DNA of 64,000 nucleotides from Magnolia sinica (Eukaryota > Streptophyta > Magnoliopsida > Magnoliales > Magnoliaceae). The notes beneath the pieces are model-generated. The model saw only the letters and a list, made by a program, of their open reading frames with translations. It ran no database searches and was not told the origin of the DNA. The stretch spans positions 2,108,001 through 2,172,000 of the forward strand of contig NC_080583.1 of NCBI RefSeq assembly GCF_029962835.1. The letters are read 5' to 3'. Shown here one piece after another: positions 31,696 to 44,429 of the stretch (position 1 is its first letter; the number at the start of each line of letters is the position of its first letter). The translations under genes were made by a program, and so were the position numbers.

Positions 31696-33570
31696 GATCC
31701 CCCCCAATCAAGAGATTGATTTTAAATCCATCACACCTTTATCAAATGGTGGGATAAATTTGATACCAAAAACTTCCTTCAAAAACAAAATCCCCTGCCT
31801 CTTCCAAAGAAAATCCAAACTGGTACTCAAAAGCTTTCACAAAAATCCTTCAAAGAAGTGACAGTCAGCCAAAGTAAATACAGAATGGCAAATGGATCTT
31901 GAAGAAATCAATAAACTTTGAAAAGAGATTCTCTCAAAGAACAAAATCAAAGCCAAAATCAGCCTATTCAGTCGCTTCTGCAGAATCAGCTACTTCTCCA
32001 GCTCCTTCTGTAAACGATGTGTTCTAAGCCAAAGCTGCCATTAAATGCTGCCAAAGCCATTAAAGCCGCCAAAGATCCCCCCAATTGAGAGATTGATTTT
32101 AAATCAATCGCACCTTTATCAAATGGTGGGATAAATTTGATACCAAAAACTTCCTTCAAAAACAAAATCCCCTGCCTCTTCCAAAGAAAATCCAAACTGG
32201 TACTCAAAAGCTTTCACAAAAATCCTTCAAAGAAGTGACAGTCAGCCAAAGTAAATACAGAATGCCAAATGGATCTTGAAGAAATCAATAAACTTTGAAA
32301 AGATATTCTCTCAAAGAACAAAATCAAAGCCAAAATCAGCCTATTCAGTCGCTTCTGCAGAATCAGCTACTTCTCCAGCTCCTTCTGTAAACGATGTGTT
32401 CTAAGCCAAAGCTGCCATTAAATGCCGCCAAAGCCATTAAAGCCGCCAAAGATCCCCCCAATTGAGAGATTGATTTTAAATCAATCGCACCTTTATCAAA
32501 TGGTGGGATAAATTTGATGCCAAAAACTTCTTTCAAAAACAAAATCCCCTGCCTCTTCCAAAGAAAATCCAAACTGGTACTCAAAAGCTTTCACAAAAAT
32601 CCTTCAAAGAAGTGACAGTCAGCCAAAGTAAATACAGAATGCCAAATGGATCTTGAAGAAATCAATAAACTTTGAAAAGAGATTCTCTCAAAGAACAAAA
32701 TCAAAGCCAAAATCAGCCTATTCAGTCGCTTATGCAGAATCAGCTACTTCTCCAGCTCCTTCTGTAAACAATGTGTTCTAAGCCAAAGCTGCCATTAAAT
32801 GCTGCCAAAGCCATTAAAGCCGCCAAAGATCCCCCCAATTGAGAGATTGATTTTAAATCAATCACACCTTTATCAAATGGTGGGATAAATTTGATGCCAA
32901 AAACTTCCTTCAAAAACAAAATCCCCTGCCTCTTCCAAAGAAAATCCAAACTGGTACTCAAAAGCTTTCACAAAAATCCTTCAAAGAAGTGACAGTCAGC
33001 CAAAGTAAATACAGAATGCCAAATAGATCTTGAAGAAATCAATAAACTTCGAAAAGAGATTCTCTCAAAGAACAAAATCAAAGCCAAAATCAGCCTATTC
33101 AGTCGCTTCTGCAGAATCAGCTACTTCTCCAGCTCCTTCTGTAAACGATGTGTTCTAAGCCAAAGCTGCCATTAAATGCTGCCAAAGCCATTAAAGCCGC
33201 CAAAGATTCCCCCCAATTGAGAGATTGATTTTAAATCAATCACACCTTTATCAAATGGTGGGATAAATTTGATGCCAAAAACTTCTTTCAAAAACAAAAT
33301 CCCCTGCCTCTTCCAAAGAAAATCCAAACTGGTACTCAAAAGCTTTCACAAAAATCCTTCAAAGAAGTGACAGTCAGCCAAAGTAAATACAGAATGCCAA
33401 ATGGATCTTGAAGAAATCAATAAACTTCGAAAAGAGATTCTCTCAAAGAACAAAATCAAAGCCAAAATCAGCCTATTCAGTCGCTTCTGCAGAATCAGCT
33501 ACTTCTCCAGCTCCTTCTGTAAACGATGTGTTCTAAGCCAAAGCTGCCATTAAAGCCGCCATCAAAGCCA
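31696..33570. repeat. Tandem array of five 377-bp units
   Basis: Units begin 'gatccccccaat..agagatt' at 31,696, 32,074, 32,451, 32,828 and 33,205, giving spacings of 378, 377, 377 and 377. Neighbouring units differ at only a few positions, such as 'gatattctc' against 'gagattctc'. The last unit is cut at about 33,560. The identical 73-codon minus-strand frames seen in three units begin with TTG, not ATG, and result from the repetition. The array lies 275 bases downstream of the NAC stop codon and may be part of its 3' untranslated region. Confidence 0.93.
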
Positions 33571-35288
33571 CTAAATATGGTAAAAGCCTAATAATAAAAA
33601 GCAAATGTGGAAAGCGTAATAATAAAAGCCTACATCATCGACGGGCCCTGCCATGCGCATGCATCAGAAGGCCATTCAAATCGGCGAGGCAGGACTCCAT
33701 ATCATGCCCAGGGAGAATGGAAGACTACTACCAGTAGGATGGCGAAGCTAAGGAAATATTGCTGCTGCTTTCCAATGTAGATTATTTTCTGATCATCTAA
33801 CTAGTGCATCATTGCCTGTATCATGGGTGCATGACATCCAATCTGTCCGGCATGTTGGCCCCACCTTGAATGTCGATCGATCTACTCATCAGTTGGGTTG
33901 CTCTTATAATTTGCACTGTATTGGCACCTGTCCATTGTTTTCTGGTCTACAAGCTTGACTTTCCACCAAGTGTTTGTCATGCCAGGGCCAACCATTTCTG
34001 TGTAGTCCTTGTGTTCATAGTACTTGATATGTGTAGTCACAGACCTGACTAAACCTTCCTTTTGTTTGTATAAATGAGTGAGAGAAATGACCTTCATGTT
34101 ATTGTACTTGTAGGAATGTTGTGTGTCAGATAATTGGATTTTGCTATTGATGTACCTTGTTTGTGTTTTACGATGCTCCGGGTGTTGGGTGTTTGAATAT
34201 GGTCAATTTGGGGCCATGTTGGAGCGACTGCTTTGATGGTCCAAAAGTGGGATTCATGGCTATCTGGTGAGATAATGGACTTTTTATTATGATGGCATGT
34301 TTGAATGGGCAATGTGGTCCATGGCATACATGGTATTGTTCCCATATTATCCACACTGATACATTTTCGATGCCATGCATACCATCCATGTCCTGAGCCA
34401 TGAGGTGGGCCGCTGCTGCTGATGAAAATAATGTAAGTATTATTCCAAGATGTTGACAGTTCTTGTTTAAGAGTCAGGTGGTTGTTAATTTGCTTATATA
34501 CCTTTGACCATGTGAACATCCAAATTCCATATATGGAGTTTTGGTAGGCAAGGGAGAGAGTAGCTGCTCTCACATTATTCTTGTTATGATGGTCTTGGCC
34601 TTTTAATACAATTGTGGTGAATCAGATGGATTGATGCAGGTGTTTTTGTCGGTCATTAATGAGTTGATTGATGCATTAGTGATTGTGGACTCCTGTGCTT
34701 AAAATCATTTGACTTTCTGATTTTGGCATTGCCACATGAATTAATGATAAAAGGCATTGATTGCTCTTCTTGATTGGACACAGCCACTGCCCATATTGTA
34801 AAAACGTGCCCAAATCCATGCCTTCCAAATTAGTGGGTCCAATTCAGATGGACGGTCCCAAAATGATACTGATTGGATAACCCTAGTTTCTGATTAACAA
34901 GCATTCGTTTGTTGAATTGGGATGGTTGGCTTATCTTTAGAATGCACATTTGATGGCCCACCAATGGGCCGGTTATGAACTAATTGGTGCCACGATCCTT
35001 ATAAATGATTTAAGAACCTAGCTTTGACATTTCCCATTATTCCAAGGCCTGTGACATGCTTTGATTAAGTTCTTAACAAATGGTATCCTGCGAACACTTT
35101 CATCACGTCCATCCTCTGCCGGACCATCAGACCACTCCTGGAAAGAAATAATGGAAAATATAGGTGGTGAATGCAATATTCTCTTTGTAACCTGACACCG
35201 GATGGAAAAGATAGATACATTACGATGTTGCTTCCGTCTTTCCAATTGGTCGATCCTGCTGGATCAGATCAATGGACTCATGTTCTTT
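33571..35288. other. Intergenic or NAC 3' region, no gene recognised
   Basis: 'aataataaaa' words at 33,588 and 33,623 and 'gtataaatgag' at 34,070 could serve polyadenylation, but no choice is possible. The overlapping minus-strand ORFs at 34,094-34,573 show no domain and lie in MITE-like phrases ('atggtccatggcatacatgg'). Confidence 0.4.
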
Positions 35289-35811
35289 GGGGGCCATACA
35301 CCAGCCAGCAAGCTGGTGTCAAAGCTCTGTGGGGCCCACCATGATGTATGTGTTTCATCCACACCACCCATCCAATTTTTCAGCTCATTTTAGGGCATGA
35401 GCCTAAAAGTGAGGCGGATCTAAATATCAGGTGGACCACACCACATGAAACATTTGTGATTGAACTCTTTCATCTGAAAACTTCTTGGGGGGCCACAGAA
35501 GTTTTGGATCAAGCTGATATTTGTTTTTTTCTTTCACATCCAGAGTCACGTGACCTACTCAACTGATTGGATGCCAAATAAACATTACAGTGGGCCCTAG
35601 GAGTTTTTAACTGTGGAAATTCAACCACCACTGTTCCTGTTGTGTGGTCCATATGAGATTTAGATCTGCCTCATCTTTTGTCTCAATTACTAAAATGAAC
35701 AGGCAGAATGAATGGATGGAGTGGATAAAAACACATACATCATGGCGGGACCCACACAACATTGACACCACCTAGCTGGCTGGTGCTGGGGTCAGCAGCC
35801 AAACCGCGTCC
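35289..35811. mobile_element. Foldback MITE, family A, subfamily with GCGGTTTGGCTG end
   Basis: Near-complete arms: 'gtggggcccaccatgatgta' on the left and 'acacatacatcatggcggga' on the right, with core 'caggtggaccacaccacatg' and mirror 'tgttgtgtggtccatatgag'. The right outer end is 'agcagccaaaccgcgtcc'. The left outer end is diverged. Confidence 0.85.
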
Positions 35812-36283
35812 ATAAATTACTAGCTGGACAAGGGCTTGAGTCAACCTGTGCTGACTCGAAATGCAGCCTGAGCCAGCATCAGCAGCAGCAACTCGGCCGA
35901 GTTGGACCGAGTCGGACCTAGTGTGTCAAACCAGGCCGGGTCATACGACTCATCTGTGTCATAAAACCATAAAAAAGGGTGGGACACCCATTTTTCCAAG
36001 TAAACGGTTGAAATTGTTTTATCCATATGATGGAAAAGATTGCATCAGTTTCAAATCTAGCGTGGTTTTGACTAAGATTCCAAAGTTCTGAGAAAGATTT
36101 TTACCGTAAAAGGTAAAAAAGCAAATGCGTCAAGATGGACAACGAAGTCGATCTATGGTACATCCCAAGATGGTGATGACGCTTTTGACAGATGGGAACA
36201 GATTAGTCGGCAGAGTGTTGCTACATCCAACGGATGAGAGGATTCCACGTCAACAGCCATCTGGTATTGCAACTTCCACGCAT
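35812..36283. other. Spacer with no recognised gene
   Basis: Contains 'ctcggccgagttggaccgag' words reminiscent of the hAT-type MITEs but without termini. Nothing else supported. Confidence 0.4.
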
Positions 36284-36292
36284 CCGCCGCAC

Positions 36293-36832
36293 GGAATCGG
36301 ATTGCGTACTGAGTACTCTATAAGCTATAGCCTACTACTGAGTAAACTCTGTGAGGCCCACCATGATTTATGTGTCTTATCCACGCCGTCCATCCGTTTC
36401 ACCAGGTCGTTTTAGTATATGAGCCAAAAATAGAATTATATAAAAATTTCAAGTGGACCACACCACATGAAACAGTGTGAATTGAATGAATACCGTTGAA
36501 AATTTATTGGGGGCTAAATAAGTTTCGGATCAAGCTGATATTTGTTTTTTTTTCCTTTCCCTTTATCCATTTCTGTGTGACCTTTTGAATAGTTTGGATG
36601 ACAAATAAACATCACTGTGGGCCCTTGGAAGGTTTCAACGGTGGATGTCATTATTCCCACTGTTTCCAGTGGTGTGGTCCACTTGAGCTTTAGATATACT
36701 TCAATTTTCGGCCCACATACTAAAATGCAATGGTAAAACGGATGTACCGTATGGATAAGAAACATTCATTACGGTGGGCCCCACAGGGTTTTTGCGGTAC
36801 GCTCTGAATTACTCAGTACGCAATCTGCTTCC
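36293..36832. mobile_element. Mutator-like foldback MITE (540 bp) with 9-bp target duplication
   Basis: Flanked by CCGCCGCAC (36,284-36,292) and CTGCCGCAC (36,833-36,841), 8 of 9 matching. Outer ends GGAATCGGATTGCGTACTGA and 'cagtacgcaatctgcttcc' are inverted repeats. Inside, about 150 bases of each arm are mirrored, from 'ggcccaccatgatttatgtg' against 'cattcattacggtgggcc' through 'aagtggaccacaccac' against 'gtggtgtggtccactt'. This is the clearest complete member in the window. Confidence 0.9.
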
Positions 36833-38110
36833 CTGCCGCACATTAGATCGTGGGGGCCTTCATGTCTGGTGGGGCCCACCTGGCAGTTATCGGTTGTTGT
36901 CAGCGTTCCTACTGACACTTTATCAAAGAATGATAAAGTGAGGTTTATTGAAAGGCTTCTATCATTCGTGTGGCCCACCAGATGTACCGTCGTCTATTTT
37001 TAGACTTATTAATTATAAAGGCTTGATTTGCCTTTTTAGTCTTTTAAACGGTGGTGAAAGGTTCCACGTTTGTCCCAGCAGAATGATTAGTTTTGAAGAA
37101 GTAGGTGGAATCTGTTGACCTTCACCGCACGGATTGGATTATGTGTTCGCCGATCTAAACCGTCGATTAGAACGATCACTTATCAAATGGACCATTTTCC
37201 TTTGATGGATTGGAAGGGGTAACCATGCAATATATAGCCTAAAAATCCATGAATTCGATGGTCATTACAATTTCAGCGCTTAAGCCTATCGACCGTCCAA
37301 TTGATGGATGATGTAGGCTATCAAAAGGTGGTCGTTGCAATCTAGATTTTGGCCATTGGTATATCCAAGAGGTAGTGATTCTAATGCATGGCTTGGATCA
37401 AGAGGACAGATGGAAACCCATTGCAATGAGACATTGTGACTGTAGCCGTTGGATCAGAGTCCTTTTGAGTACCTGAAGGAGCTATACAATGGGCCTTACC
37501 ACATAAGGGAGTAGCCCAAACAATTCATATTCAAATATTTCTATCTTTGATTATGAAAATGCTTAAGGAGATAGTTAACATTACAACAAAAAATAGCCAA
37601 ATGATCAAAGGGTGGAAGTATTTCGGTCCGACAGAATTTTTTATTTTTATTTTTTTGGAATTTTATCTAATCCGCCCATCATATAAATGATTTCAATCAT
37701 TGAGAGATGATCTTATATATGAATTTTTGGGCTAACAATCTAATATGAGCTGATATGAGAAACATATAGAATATAGAATAGGTATCAGGCAGAAATCAAG
37801 GTAGTCTGGCGGAGTCTTCATTGCTTGATCACTCTAAGTTACACATATCTACATTGCTTGGTCTTTCCTTAGCACTTCTCAATTATGAATTTCAATGCTA
37901 CTTTAAAAAGCATGAGGTGGGCACCACATGAATTGACTAAACCATAAAATCCTTGGTGGGTTACATGAATGACTTTAGGCTTCATGTGCATGTACCCATG
38001 TTGATTTGTATTCCTTTTTCCACATCAGTGGTTTTGTCAAAAGACCATCCAGGAAGCATAATGAGATTGCATCACCTTTGAAGAACATGTCAAAGAAAAG
38101 CAAGAAAAAA

Positions 38111-38116
<6 letters not shown>

Positions 38117-38160
<44 letters not shown>
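38117..38160. repeat. (GA)n microsatellite
   Basis: Uninterrupted run of about 22 GA units. Confidence 0.97.
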
Positions 38161-38161
<1 letters not shown>

Positions 38162-38227
38162 GTGGAGGGAAAGGGATGTCAGTGTGGGACCTTAATGAAA
38201 ATTTAGTATTAGTTGTGTTAGTAATTG

Positions 38228-38255
38228 TAAATAATAATAATAATAATAATAATAA
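38228..38255. repeat. (AAT)n microsatellite
   Basis: About nine trinucleotide units. Confidence 0.95.
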
Positions 38256-39330
38256 CAGAAACTAACAATAATAAATCTGATTTCCATGTTCCTTAATAGT
38301 ATGAAGGTAGAGCTTCCATGTTTGGAACCTAATCTGTAAATGTGGGGACTATTGTTGGATTGTCCAATGAAATTCATTGGAGAATAAGGTCAAAGATTGA
38401 ACATGGGGACCTTTTAATTTGAAAGATTTTGGGGTATGATCTATCCATGATGGGAGCCCTCAAATCCTCGATCATGGGCTTACATTTCATGGGTCAGACT
38501 GCAAAAATCACACTGATCAGATGATTGGACCCATTCAGTACTAGTCAATCTTCTTTTCTGTAGCCATCCATTTAGCAGGCTACAGATTCAATAATTAGTC
38601 AGGAAAAATAATTCTTTAAAAGTATGAGCAATCCATGAAGGGCCCCAACAATTAGATGGCTTAAATTATTGACTAGGTCAACTTTTTATAAATGATCTTG
38701 ACTGTTTATTCCATAGGCAATCGTTCAAATTGTTAGAATTGTACAATGGATGTGATTTTTACAATGTGACCCACTAACTCTGTGCTGGATCTGTTGGACG
38801 GCCGAGATTGGTCGATTGGATTGACGAAGTGGCCTGACTCAACTAGCAAAACTGTAACCTACAGTTCTCAAAGAGCAATTGATTATTCATCTCTTTCTTT
38901 ATTTTCTCAATGTGAAAGGGTGGAAAACTATCTCGTTTAGTTGATGACAAGATAATTTCAAAACAAAAAAGTTACATTGTGTGTGATGAACTTAACATCA
39001 TCAATTTTCTTCACACGTCCGTTATCAGCAAACCCATCATGCAATAGTCCAAATGTTTTGTACTATTCCACAGCCATCATTAGGGATGATGTGTGTATTT
39101 TATAATTTTATATATATTATTATTTATTTCTCTCAGTGAATGTAGACACGGCCGTTCCCCTCAGTTAAATCAATAATAATAATATATTATAATAGTCTTA
39201 TGGTTATGAGGATATTTATGCAAATGATAATGTGTGTTCCCACCTAGGGTAAATACCATACATTTCAGGTTTGTAGGGTCCACCATGGGGAGCAAGTGCC
39301 ATCTAACCTATCCATTTTATGCACTTGCAA

Positions 39331-39475
39331 GTTAAGGGTCCTTACTCATGCCTTAGTGGTAGACCCACGAGAGCTTCAACATGAGGTCATAGGTTCAAGT
39401 ACCTATTGCGGTGAAGTTCTACGGTAGTGTGAGTATCTGGCTATGTGGGGTGTGTGTGTGTGAGAAAGAGAGAGA
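39331..39475 (+). mobile_element. tRNA-derived SINE-like element, copy 1
   Basis: A-box TGCCTTAGTGG at 39,349-39,359 and B-box GGTTCAAGTACC at 39,392-39,403 lie about 43 bases apart, as in internal RNA polymerase III promoters. It shares this layout and the 3' stretch 'ggtggtgaaattct..tacggt' with the element at 54,662, followed by a GT/GA-rich tail. Confidence 0.65.
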
Positions 39476-39479
39476 GAGA

Positions 39480-42400
39480 GTTTTCAGACTAGCTTTGCAT
39501 TGCACTCCATGCCTTGTCTCACCTGAGCCTTTTTTAGGGACAATTTTTTTTTATTTTTTTAAATCAAAAGGACGCTTCATTGAAATTGAAGGAATTTACA
39601 AAAAGACTGATTTTAGGATTCTTTAGGTAAAAAATGACCTGGGAAAGCCTATCATATTGCTAAACATAATCAACAAAAATCTGGCCAGGCATAAAATCCT
39701 TGCGCTAGCCAAGGGGGTACACAGAAGCCCCTCTAAGCCTCTCTAATCATCCCCAGCCCCATCTTATCGAGGGGAAAAAAAAAAAAGACTGCGGGTTCGG
39801 GGTAGGAGATCAATAAGAAGATCAAAAAAGGTAGACATCTAAGTCTCGCTGCCTTGGGTGATTGATAGATTGATGCTTAGATTGATGGCACATGTATTTT
39901 GTAAAATTGCATGAATTGTTTCCTATTATAATAATTCATTTTTGCTTTATAACATGATTATTTTTTGTAAAGAATTTTTTACATAAAATTCATGTATGCT
40001 TGTAATTACTTTGTTTATATTCACTTAGTCTCATGTGATCTAAATTTGAAATTTGCTTTCACATATTCCCAACATGATTAAGATTCATTGTACAAATCCT
40101 AAATGGATCCCAAAAGCATTGGTCGCTACGGGATGTGGTCAATTTTTGCACAAGGCAATCCTCATAGCGAACCCAACCTACCGGTGCCGGCCAGCACAAG
40201 ACATATTGATAGTTATACACTGGGTGGATGGCAACATATGGTCCAACCGATTGCACGTGAGCATTTCTCATGCCGATACACCTTTGTTTATAAAACCCTT
40301 TTATTTCTTCTTTTATATACATTCTTGTATATTCTTTTTTTATTCCTCCTTTTATAATAAAATGAGAGACAGTTGTACTACAATATAATCAAATATGGCT
40401 GAAAAAGATCAATCAACGCTGGCAATGGATAGATGAAACCAATGCAAGTAGATCATGGCTTTGTCATTTGCTAACCAACGAAAGAATGGTCTTTTTCATA
40501 GAGCTTGGCTACGCAATGCGTGTCTACAAATCAGCTAATGCACAAGCTACCACATATGCTAGTGTGATAAATAGGTACAAGATCCAAGCCATCCATCATC
40601 ATCATATAACCATGTAGCTGTTACTACCCAAAGATAAAGGTGATCAACCAAGTAGGCATGCCACGATATTAGAAATGAGTAGATGAGTGAGAAATTTCGG
40701 CCAATGTTTCTCAATCATGCATTTATTTAGTTAGTTGTGGACCACCTGACTAGTGATATGAATCTTGGGATGAGAAATCTATGCAGTGTAGCCGTCTGAT
40801 GGATGCCTTTGGATATTTCACCTATCTGGCACACTGGCACATGCGATGGCGTGTGCATTAGTGAAGTTATATATCTTTTCAATATTCCCACTATATGTAC
40901 TGTATTTGATGTTGGAAGTTGTCATGTGTTTGGACTTTAGAGGCTGATGGTGGAGGGATCCACTCTTTTATTAGTCGTGTCATTTAAAATATGGTGGTGA
41001 ACCTTCAACCGTACATGGCATGCTGAGGTCAATCTAGACCCTCCGAGTCTCTAACCCAATGTGTAGTTGGGATATAATAAAAAATTTGTAAATATCTGAC
41101 TTTTCCTTTCAAATTCGTACCACTCACTGTTTTACTTTTAACAATTCATTTAAAAGCCATTAAGTGGATCGTTAGGACTTGGGATTGCTTAGAGATGTGG
41201 TCTATCTACAGTGGACCACAAAATTTGGATACTCTGAGTAGCATTTCTCTTGATAGAACTAACTTTAGGGCTTGCTTAGGTGCCACTATGTTTTCAATTT
41301 TATTTTATTTTTTTCATTTTCCCCCTTTGACCCAGATATATATACTTTTAACTACTCATTTGAAATACATTATTTGGCTGGTTAGGATTGCTTGATGGTG
41401 TTATTTTAGCAATATTTTTCTCCCAACAAAGGGAACTACAATTTGGCTGGTCTTATTGGGACTTTCCTTAATAAAACTTAGCACTTGAGTGCCACTGTAT
41501 TTTCATTTATTTTTATCTTCTTACAAATTTTAAGTGGGCTACAACAAGTGATCATATAGAAGTTTTAAGTGTGATTCTACATTACTCTTGTGCTGTGTCC
41601 CACCTGAGTTTTTGACGAGAATGATTCTTGGGATGCACGGAGCCCACAACGTGTTGGATTCTAAATATACATAATCGAAAGTCTCCTTACTACCATGGGT
41701 TCAAATACATGTGAGCATTCTGTCATGCTCCTAATTGAAAAGCACCACGTGGGCATGATCAATGTGAGACCTATAGTGGAAGGAATCATGGGGTGTAGGA
41801 AAAAAAAAAAGGGAAGAGATCCTTCTTCTTCATAATTAATAAGTATCCTTAAATTCATGATGCCAGAAATTATTTTAAAATGAAGACTTAAAGTAGATAT
41901 TTATTTTTTTTTCATGAAGAGAATGATATACAATGCACAGATGTTGACTTTGAATGGGTAATGCATTCCCAAAACACTAATGCAATTAGATTGAATGATT
42001 TTTTATTTTTTTTTTACAAAAATTAAATATTTATTAAAAAAATTTTTAAAAATTATATGAAGCAATCGCAGTCAAATTCTCAAAATAAATGTACTTATGC
42101 AAGCAATGACAGACAATAACTATAAAACTAACCAAAAATAATAACTTCTTTAGATGTAACTTTAATCTAATAAATGACATTTTTTCACAAAATCAGTCCA
42201 CACTGTAGAGTTCATTGAGACCTTTCCAAGATATAATCAAAGAACATAATGAAAAGTTATGCTTGGAATCCATAGTTTGTGCTTGGCTTTTACCTTAAAT
42301 TGAACTTTTTGGCCCTCCTTCCTATCCAAACTGTCTATGAAATCCTTCATTATCCATTCTACATCAAAAGGGTTCACTCTAGGTTGCACATCTGCCATGC

Positions 42401-42650
42401 GCACATTATGCTTCTTTATTGACGGCATTTCATTGCTACACGCGCAGTCCACTTCCTTCTCCTTTCAACCCTTTGTAGTTGATTAGTACACCCTTTCCTT
42501 TGTATGGCTGCAACTTGAGTTCAGTCAATTCAAAGTCGATTGATCCAATTGGAGTATCACTATGGCTTGCAATCAATTTCTTAATCACACATGTTTAGCT
42601 GAATATAGGCCTTCATTAATACGCATGGATATGCGTTCAATTGAATTGCA
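39480..42650. other. Intergenic DNA, no gene recognised
   Basis: AT-rich with T and A runs. The overlapping ORFs at 40,053-40,388 lie on both strands of the same segment and show no domain. A phrase 'cttgggatgcacggagccca' at about 41,630 recurs near 56,638, suggesting another dispersed repeat. Confidence 0.45.
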
Positions 42651-42654
42651 TGAA

Positions 42655-42920
42655 CACCTGCGGCCACCATGATGTTTATTTGCTATCAACCTATATTGAT
42701 TAGCTCAGTCAAACCTGATAAAGGGAAAAACAAATATCAGCTTGATCCAAAACCTATCTCTCAAAAAATTTCAACAATAGGTGTTCAATCCCCCGCGTTT
42801 CCAATAGTGTCGTCCACTTAATCTTTGTCTGTGCTTTATTTTTGGGCCCATGCCTTAAAATGAGCTGGAAAAATAGATGAGTTGCATGGATAAAACATAT
42901 ACACCATGGTAAGGCCTATG
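42655..42920. mobile_element. Foldback MITE, family A, partial (loop and right arm)
   Basis: Contains 'aaatatcagcttgatccaaa', 'atagtgtcgtccacttaatc', 'tttgggcccatgccttaaaa' and 'aacatatacaccatgg'. The left arm is missing. Confidence 0.75.
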
Positions 42921-42929
42921 TAGGGCGTA

Positions 42930-43319
42930 TAGAGCACCATCCTGTAGCCAGAGTGCTTGCCATGTTAGAGTGCAATGGGCATCCTTACATAGGTGAATTA
43001 TTGCCATTTATAAAGATACTACTCTACACATATCCATAAGAGACGGTTAGTGGTAACATGACTAAGGACTTAAAATTATAGGCATTGATATGGAAATAGT
43101 GCAAATGTAGGCATTGATTTATCATTGGCGCAAAATGTAAAGGGCCATGCGGCAAAAGCTCTGTCTGATGTGCCACCTAAAAGTCATCACGCCGTTCAGA
43201 CCATTCGGTCAACGACGTGTAAAATGGATGGTAAGGATGAGAAAAAGAGAGTGGAAGAGAATAGAAAGGTTTGTTTGGATGCGGTTAATGGAATCTCTTG
43301 TAATATTAATCTCATATGG

Positions 43320-43357
<38 letters not shown>

Positions 43358-44085
43358 TGAGGGTGTGGGTGAACTTTGCAACTAAGTAAAGATAAAGGTG
43401 ACGTTGATTGGAAGTTGGTTTGATTTTTTTTTTCTTCCATCGGTTGCTGTTGTTAAAAATAAAAAATAAAATAAATAAAAGAAACATTTGTGAAGATTTT
43501 GATACTTTAAAGCGGGTTAATATATTTTCATTCTATTCATATTCTATGTGGTAGAGATGATGGTGACTCTTGGACCACACACATGGAATGGCTGGATGGC
43601 TAGTGAAGTTGTAGACCAGTTGTGTATGGTTCTGAAATTTTCCTTGGTATTTTAACCGTTAACTGTATTACTTCTAACCATTGATTTGAAAGCCATTCAA
43701 AAGAGGCATATGAGTCTAGTCCTACAGTAGAAATTTGAATTCGAAAGAACAGGTGTATTTAACAGTCAGGATGGGTGCATGTTGCATTTCTCTTTATAAA
43801 ATTGACTTCAGATATTGTTTGGGTGGTGGTGTTGTATTTTTATTTATTTTATTTTACCCATACAATCCTGTCCAGGGAACCGTTGTGCATGGCAATTGTG
43901 TACTCAGAGAAAAAATAAAATCTTCAAGAAAGTGATACTATTCCTTTAGAGCTTATTTAATTGCAGGTAAATACCACCAAACAGTGCTGAAATCATAATA
44001 ATTGTTAGTTCCGGCTGGCTGGAAGGCCGGTGAAATTGCACCATGAAAATATTAAAATCCAAATTTTCTCAACTGCTTTCCGAGT
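42930..44085. other. Intergenic DNA with (GA)n microsatellite at about 43,323-43,354
   Basis: The Arg/Glu and Ser/Leu repeat ORFs on both strands at 43,125-43,487 are translations of the GA run. No gene recognised. Confidence 0.55.
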
Positions 44086-44089
44086 CAAA

Positions 44090-44385
44090 ACTTTTTAGGC
44101 CCACCATGATATATGTGTTATATCCACACTGTCCATTCATTTTTCAGGATCATTTTAGTGCATAAACCTAGAAATAAGGCAAATCCAAAGCTCAAGTGGA
44201 CCACACCATAGAAAACAGTGGATTCAACGGTGAGCATCATTATCCTACTACTTATGGTGTGGTCAACTTGATATTAGCACCTGCCCCATTTTTGAGCTCA
44301 TGCCCTAAAATAATCTAGCAAATTGAATGGACAGCATAGGTAAAATGCAGACGTCATGGTGGAGCTCACACAATTTTGCTATGTA
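44090..44385. mobile_element. Foldback MITE, family A, lacking its central loop
   Basis: The left arm 'aggcccaccatgatatatgt' to 'gtggaccacaccatagaaaa' is followed almost at once by the right arm 'cttatggtgtggtcaacttg' to 'cagacgtcatggtggagctc'. About 200 bases of centre are missing, leaving a nearly pure inverted repeat. Confidence 0.8.
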
Positions 44386-44429
44386 TTACACAACTGTACC
44401 TGTCACCTAATATAATATAGGTCATCTAA

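Larger units (their letters stand above)
36842..39320. other. Intergenic DNA, no gene recognised; microsatellites
   Basis: Holds (GA)n at 38,117-38,160 and (AAT)n at 38,228-38,255. The Arg/Glu-repeat ORF at 38,006-38,206 is a translation of the GA run. Phrases such as 'ttggatcagagtccttttga' occur, but no terminal repeats were found. Confidence 0.5.

Noticed and set aside
31986-32961. Three near-identical 73-codon minus-strand ORFs
   Set aside because: They start with TTG rather than ATG, follow the 377-bp repeat period exactly, and are broken in the last unit by an added base. They reflect the tandem repeat, not a gene family.
31696-33570. Regular repeat array, considered as CRISPR or satellite
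   Set aside because: The 377-bp units are contiguous without unique spacers and lie in a plant gene neighbourhood, so not CRISPR. Only five units are present, too few to call a satellite.
34094-34573. 159-codon minus-strand ORF
   Set aside because: No recognisable domain; uneven composition; lies in repeat-like intergenic sequence downstream of the NAC gene and overlaps another ORF in a second frame.
38006-38206. ORF with Arg-Glu repeats
   Set aside because: Translation of a (GA)n microsatellite; the same applies to the ORFs at 43,125-43,487.
39349-39403. Functional tRNA gene from the A- and B-box pair
   Set aside because: No acceptor stem or anticodon arm can be folded, and the downstream GT/GA-rich tail and second copy at 54,662 fit a SINE-like retroposon.
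40053-40388. Overlapping ORFs on both strands
   Set aside because: Three frames are open over the same 330 bases, which is expected by chance in this composition, and none shows a domain or a partner in the duplicated copy.
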